Position numbers and translations under genes: made by a program. Below the pieces are notes generated by a model that saw only the letters and a list, made by a program, of their open reading frames with translations, was not told the DNA's origin and made no database searches. A stretch of DNA of 64,000 bases. It comes from Streptomyces sp. NRRL F-5123 (GTDB lineage Bacteria; Actinomycetota; Actinomycetes; Streptomycetales; Streptomycetaceae). This document shows positions 63,396 to 64,000 of this stretch, piece by piece (position 1 is the first letter of the stretch; the number at the start of each line of letters is the position of its first letter). The DNA lies in assembly GCF_000721495.1 (NCBI RefSeq), contig NZ_JOHY01000002.1:248001-312000 (forward strand). The letters are read 5' to 3'.

Positions 63396-63914
63396 TCAGA
63401 CCGGCAGGACGACCACCCGGCGCTGGGGCTCCTCGCCCTCGGACTCGCTGCGCAGTCCCGCAGCGGCCACCGCGTCATGGACGACCTTGCGTTCGAAGGG
63501 CGTCATCGGGTCGAGCTTCACCGGCTCGCCCGTCTCCTTAGCCTCGGCGGCCGCCTCCGCGCCCAGCTGCGCCAGCTCGGCGCGCTTGCGGGCCCGGAAG
63601 CCGGCGATGTCCAGCATCAGGCGGCTGCGCTCACCGGTCTCGCGGTGCACCGCGAGCCGGGTGAGCTCCTGGAGCGCCTCCAGCACCTCGCCGTCCCGCC
63701 CCACGAGCTTGGTCAGCTCGCGTGCGGAACCGTCGCCGATGATCGACACCGAAGCCCGCTCGCCCTCGACATCCATGTCGATGTCACCGTCGAGGTCGGC
63801 GATGTCCAGCAGCCCCTCCAGATAGTCCGCCGCGATCTCACCCTCCTGCTCGAGCCGGGTCAGAGTCGCGGACGAGCCGCTGTCGGTTGCCGTGCCGGTG
63901 TTGACGTCGCTCAC
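63396..63914 (-). CDS. jag: Jag/KhpB-like RNA-binding protein (KH and R3H domains)
   Basis: A 172-residue protein. An acidic N-terminal segment leads to a KH-like fold ([57 protein letters not shown]) and an R3H-type end ([39 protein letters not shown]). It binds RNA and is always encoded beside yidC and rsmG near oriC. GTG 63914 has AGAGGAGAG upstream, partly overlapping the end of yidC. First visible complete gene of the yidC-jag unit. Confidence 0.93.
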   Translation of the reverse strand: MSDVNTGTATDSGSSATLTRLEQEGEIAADYLEGLLDIADLDGDIDMDVEGERASVSIIGDGSARELTKLVGRDGEVLEALQELTRLAVHRETGERSRLMLDIAGFRARKRAELAQLGAEAAAEAKETGEPVKLDPMTPFERKVVHDAVAAAGLRSESEGEEPQRRVVVLPV

Positions 63915-63929
63915 GCCTGGACTCTCCTC

Positions 63930-64000
63930 TTACTTCTTCTTCGACGACAGGTTGGTCGGCTTGGCCTTGGCTCCGGACTGCTTGCCCGCGGAGCCGCCCT
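63930..64000 (-). CDS. yidC: Membrane protein insertase YidC (C-terminal end, partial)
   Basis: Only the last ~23 codons are in the window: ...KQSGAKAKPTNLSSKKK and a TAA at 63932-63930. The Lys-rich basic tail directly upstream of jag fits the C-terminus of actinobacterial YidC/OxaA, which inserts membrane proteins. The assignment rests mainly on gene order; the membrane core lies outside the window. Confidence 0.75.
   Translation of the reverse strand, partial: GGSAGKQSGAKAKPTNLSSKKK

Overview
This is a 64 kb stretch of high-GC actinobacterial core chromosome. Gene content and order match the region flanking oriC in Streptomycetaceae, corresponding roughly to the Streptomyces coelicolor SCO3884-SCO3947 interval recalled from general knowledge. 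The diagnostic blocks are yidC-jag-rsmG-parA-parB at the right end, trxA-trxB, sigM-rsmA, murJ with its pseudokinase partner, rpsF-ssb-rpsR-rplI, dnaB, thiC and cydAB-cydDC. The ParB-binding palindrome GTTTCACGTGAAAC and close variants occur thirteen times, and DnaA boxes recur. oriC itself (rnpA-rpmH-dnaA-dnaN) should lie a few kb beyond the right edge and is not in the window.

Layout. 1-7.8 kb: accessory metabolic genes (EphD-type hydrolase/SDR fusion, MerR regulator, LLM flavin oxidoreductase, NmrA-type reductase, VOC protein, HAD phosphatase, DUF6344 secreted protein, small conserved protein). 8.0-15.4 kb: hisC-like aminotransferase and the cydA-cydB-cydDC cytochrome bd cluster with a Rex-type operator. 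16-25.5 kb: LacI regulator, metallophosphoesterase, membrane protein, lipoprotein, TPP-riboswitch-controlled thiC, small membrane proteins, cupin, cystathionine gamma-lyase-like enzyme, NUDIX. 25.6-31.4 kb: a MarR/MFS efflux pair, serine hydrolase, methyltransferase, a decayed discoidin-domain gene and a HAD hydrolase. 31.4-38.5 kb: dnaB, MATE transporter, the rplI-rpsR-ssb-rpsF operon and femX. 38.5-46.1 kb: PLP-barrel protein, GT87 glycosyltransferase, class A PBP, PadR regulator and inositol-phosphate synthase. 46-64 kb: MFS, CCA tRNA nucleotidyltransferase, DUF6049 protein, murJ, pseudokinase, sigM-rsmA, trxBA, GNAT, parB, parA, rsmG, jag and the tail of yidC.

How the genes work together. 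The right half is a chromosome-maintenance and cell-envelope neighbourhood: replication (dnaB, ssb), segregation (parAB plus parS sites), peptidoglycan synthesis (murJ, pseudokinase, PBP, femX), translation (rpsF, rpsR, rplI, pcnA, rsmG) and thiol/redox control (trxBA under a sigma-R type promoter, sigM-rsmA). The left half has respiratory flexibility under low oxygen (cydABDC), thiamine synthesis and several regulator/target pairs with visible operators.

I found no tRNA, rRNA, CRISPR, insertion sequence or prophage. The least explained signals are three inverted pairs of DnaA boxes away from oriC, parS sites that overlap start codons, coding sequence or a terminator, and a fused fragment of a lost secreted discoidin protein that carries a parS site. 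I do not see a clearly new multi-gene system.
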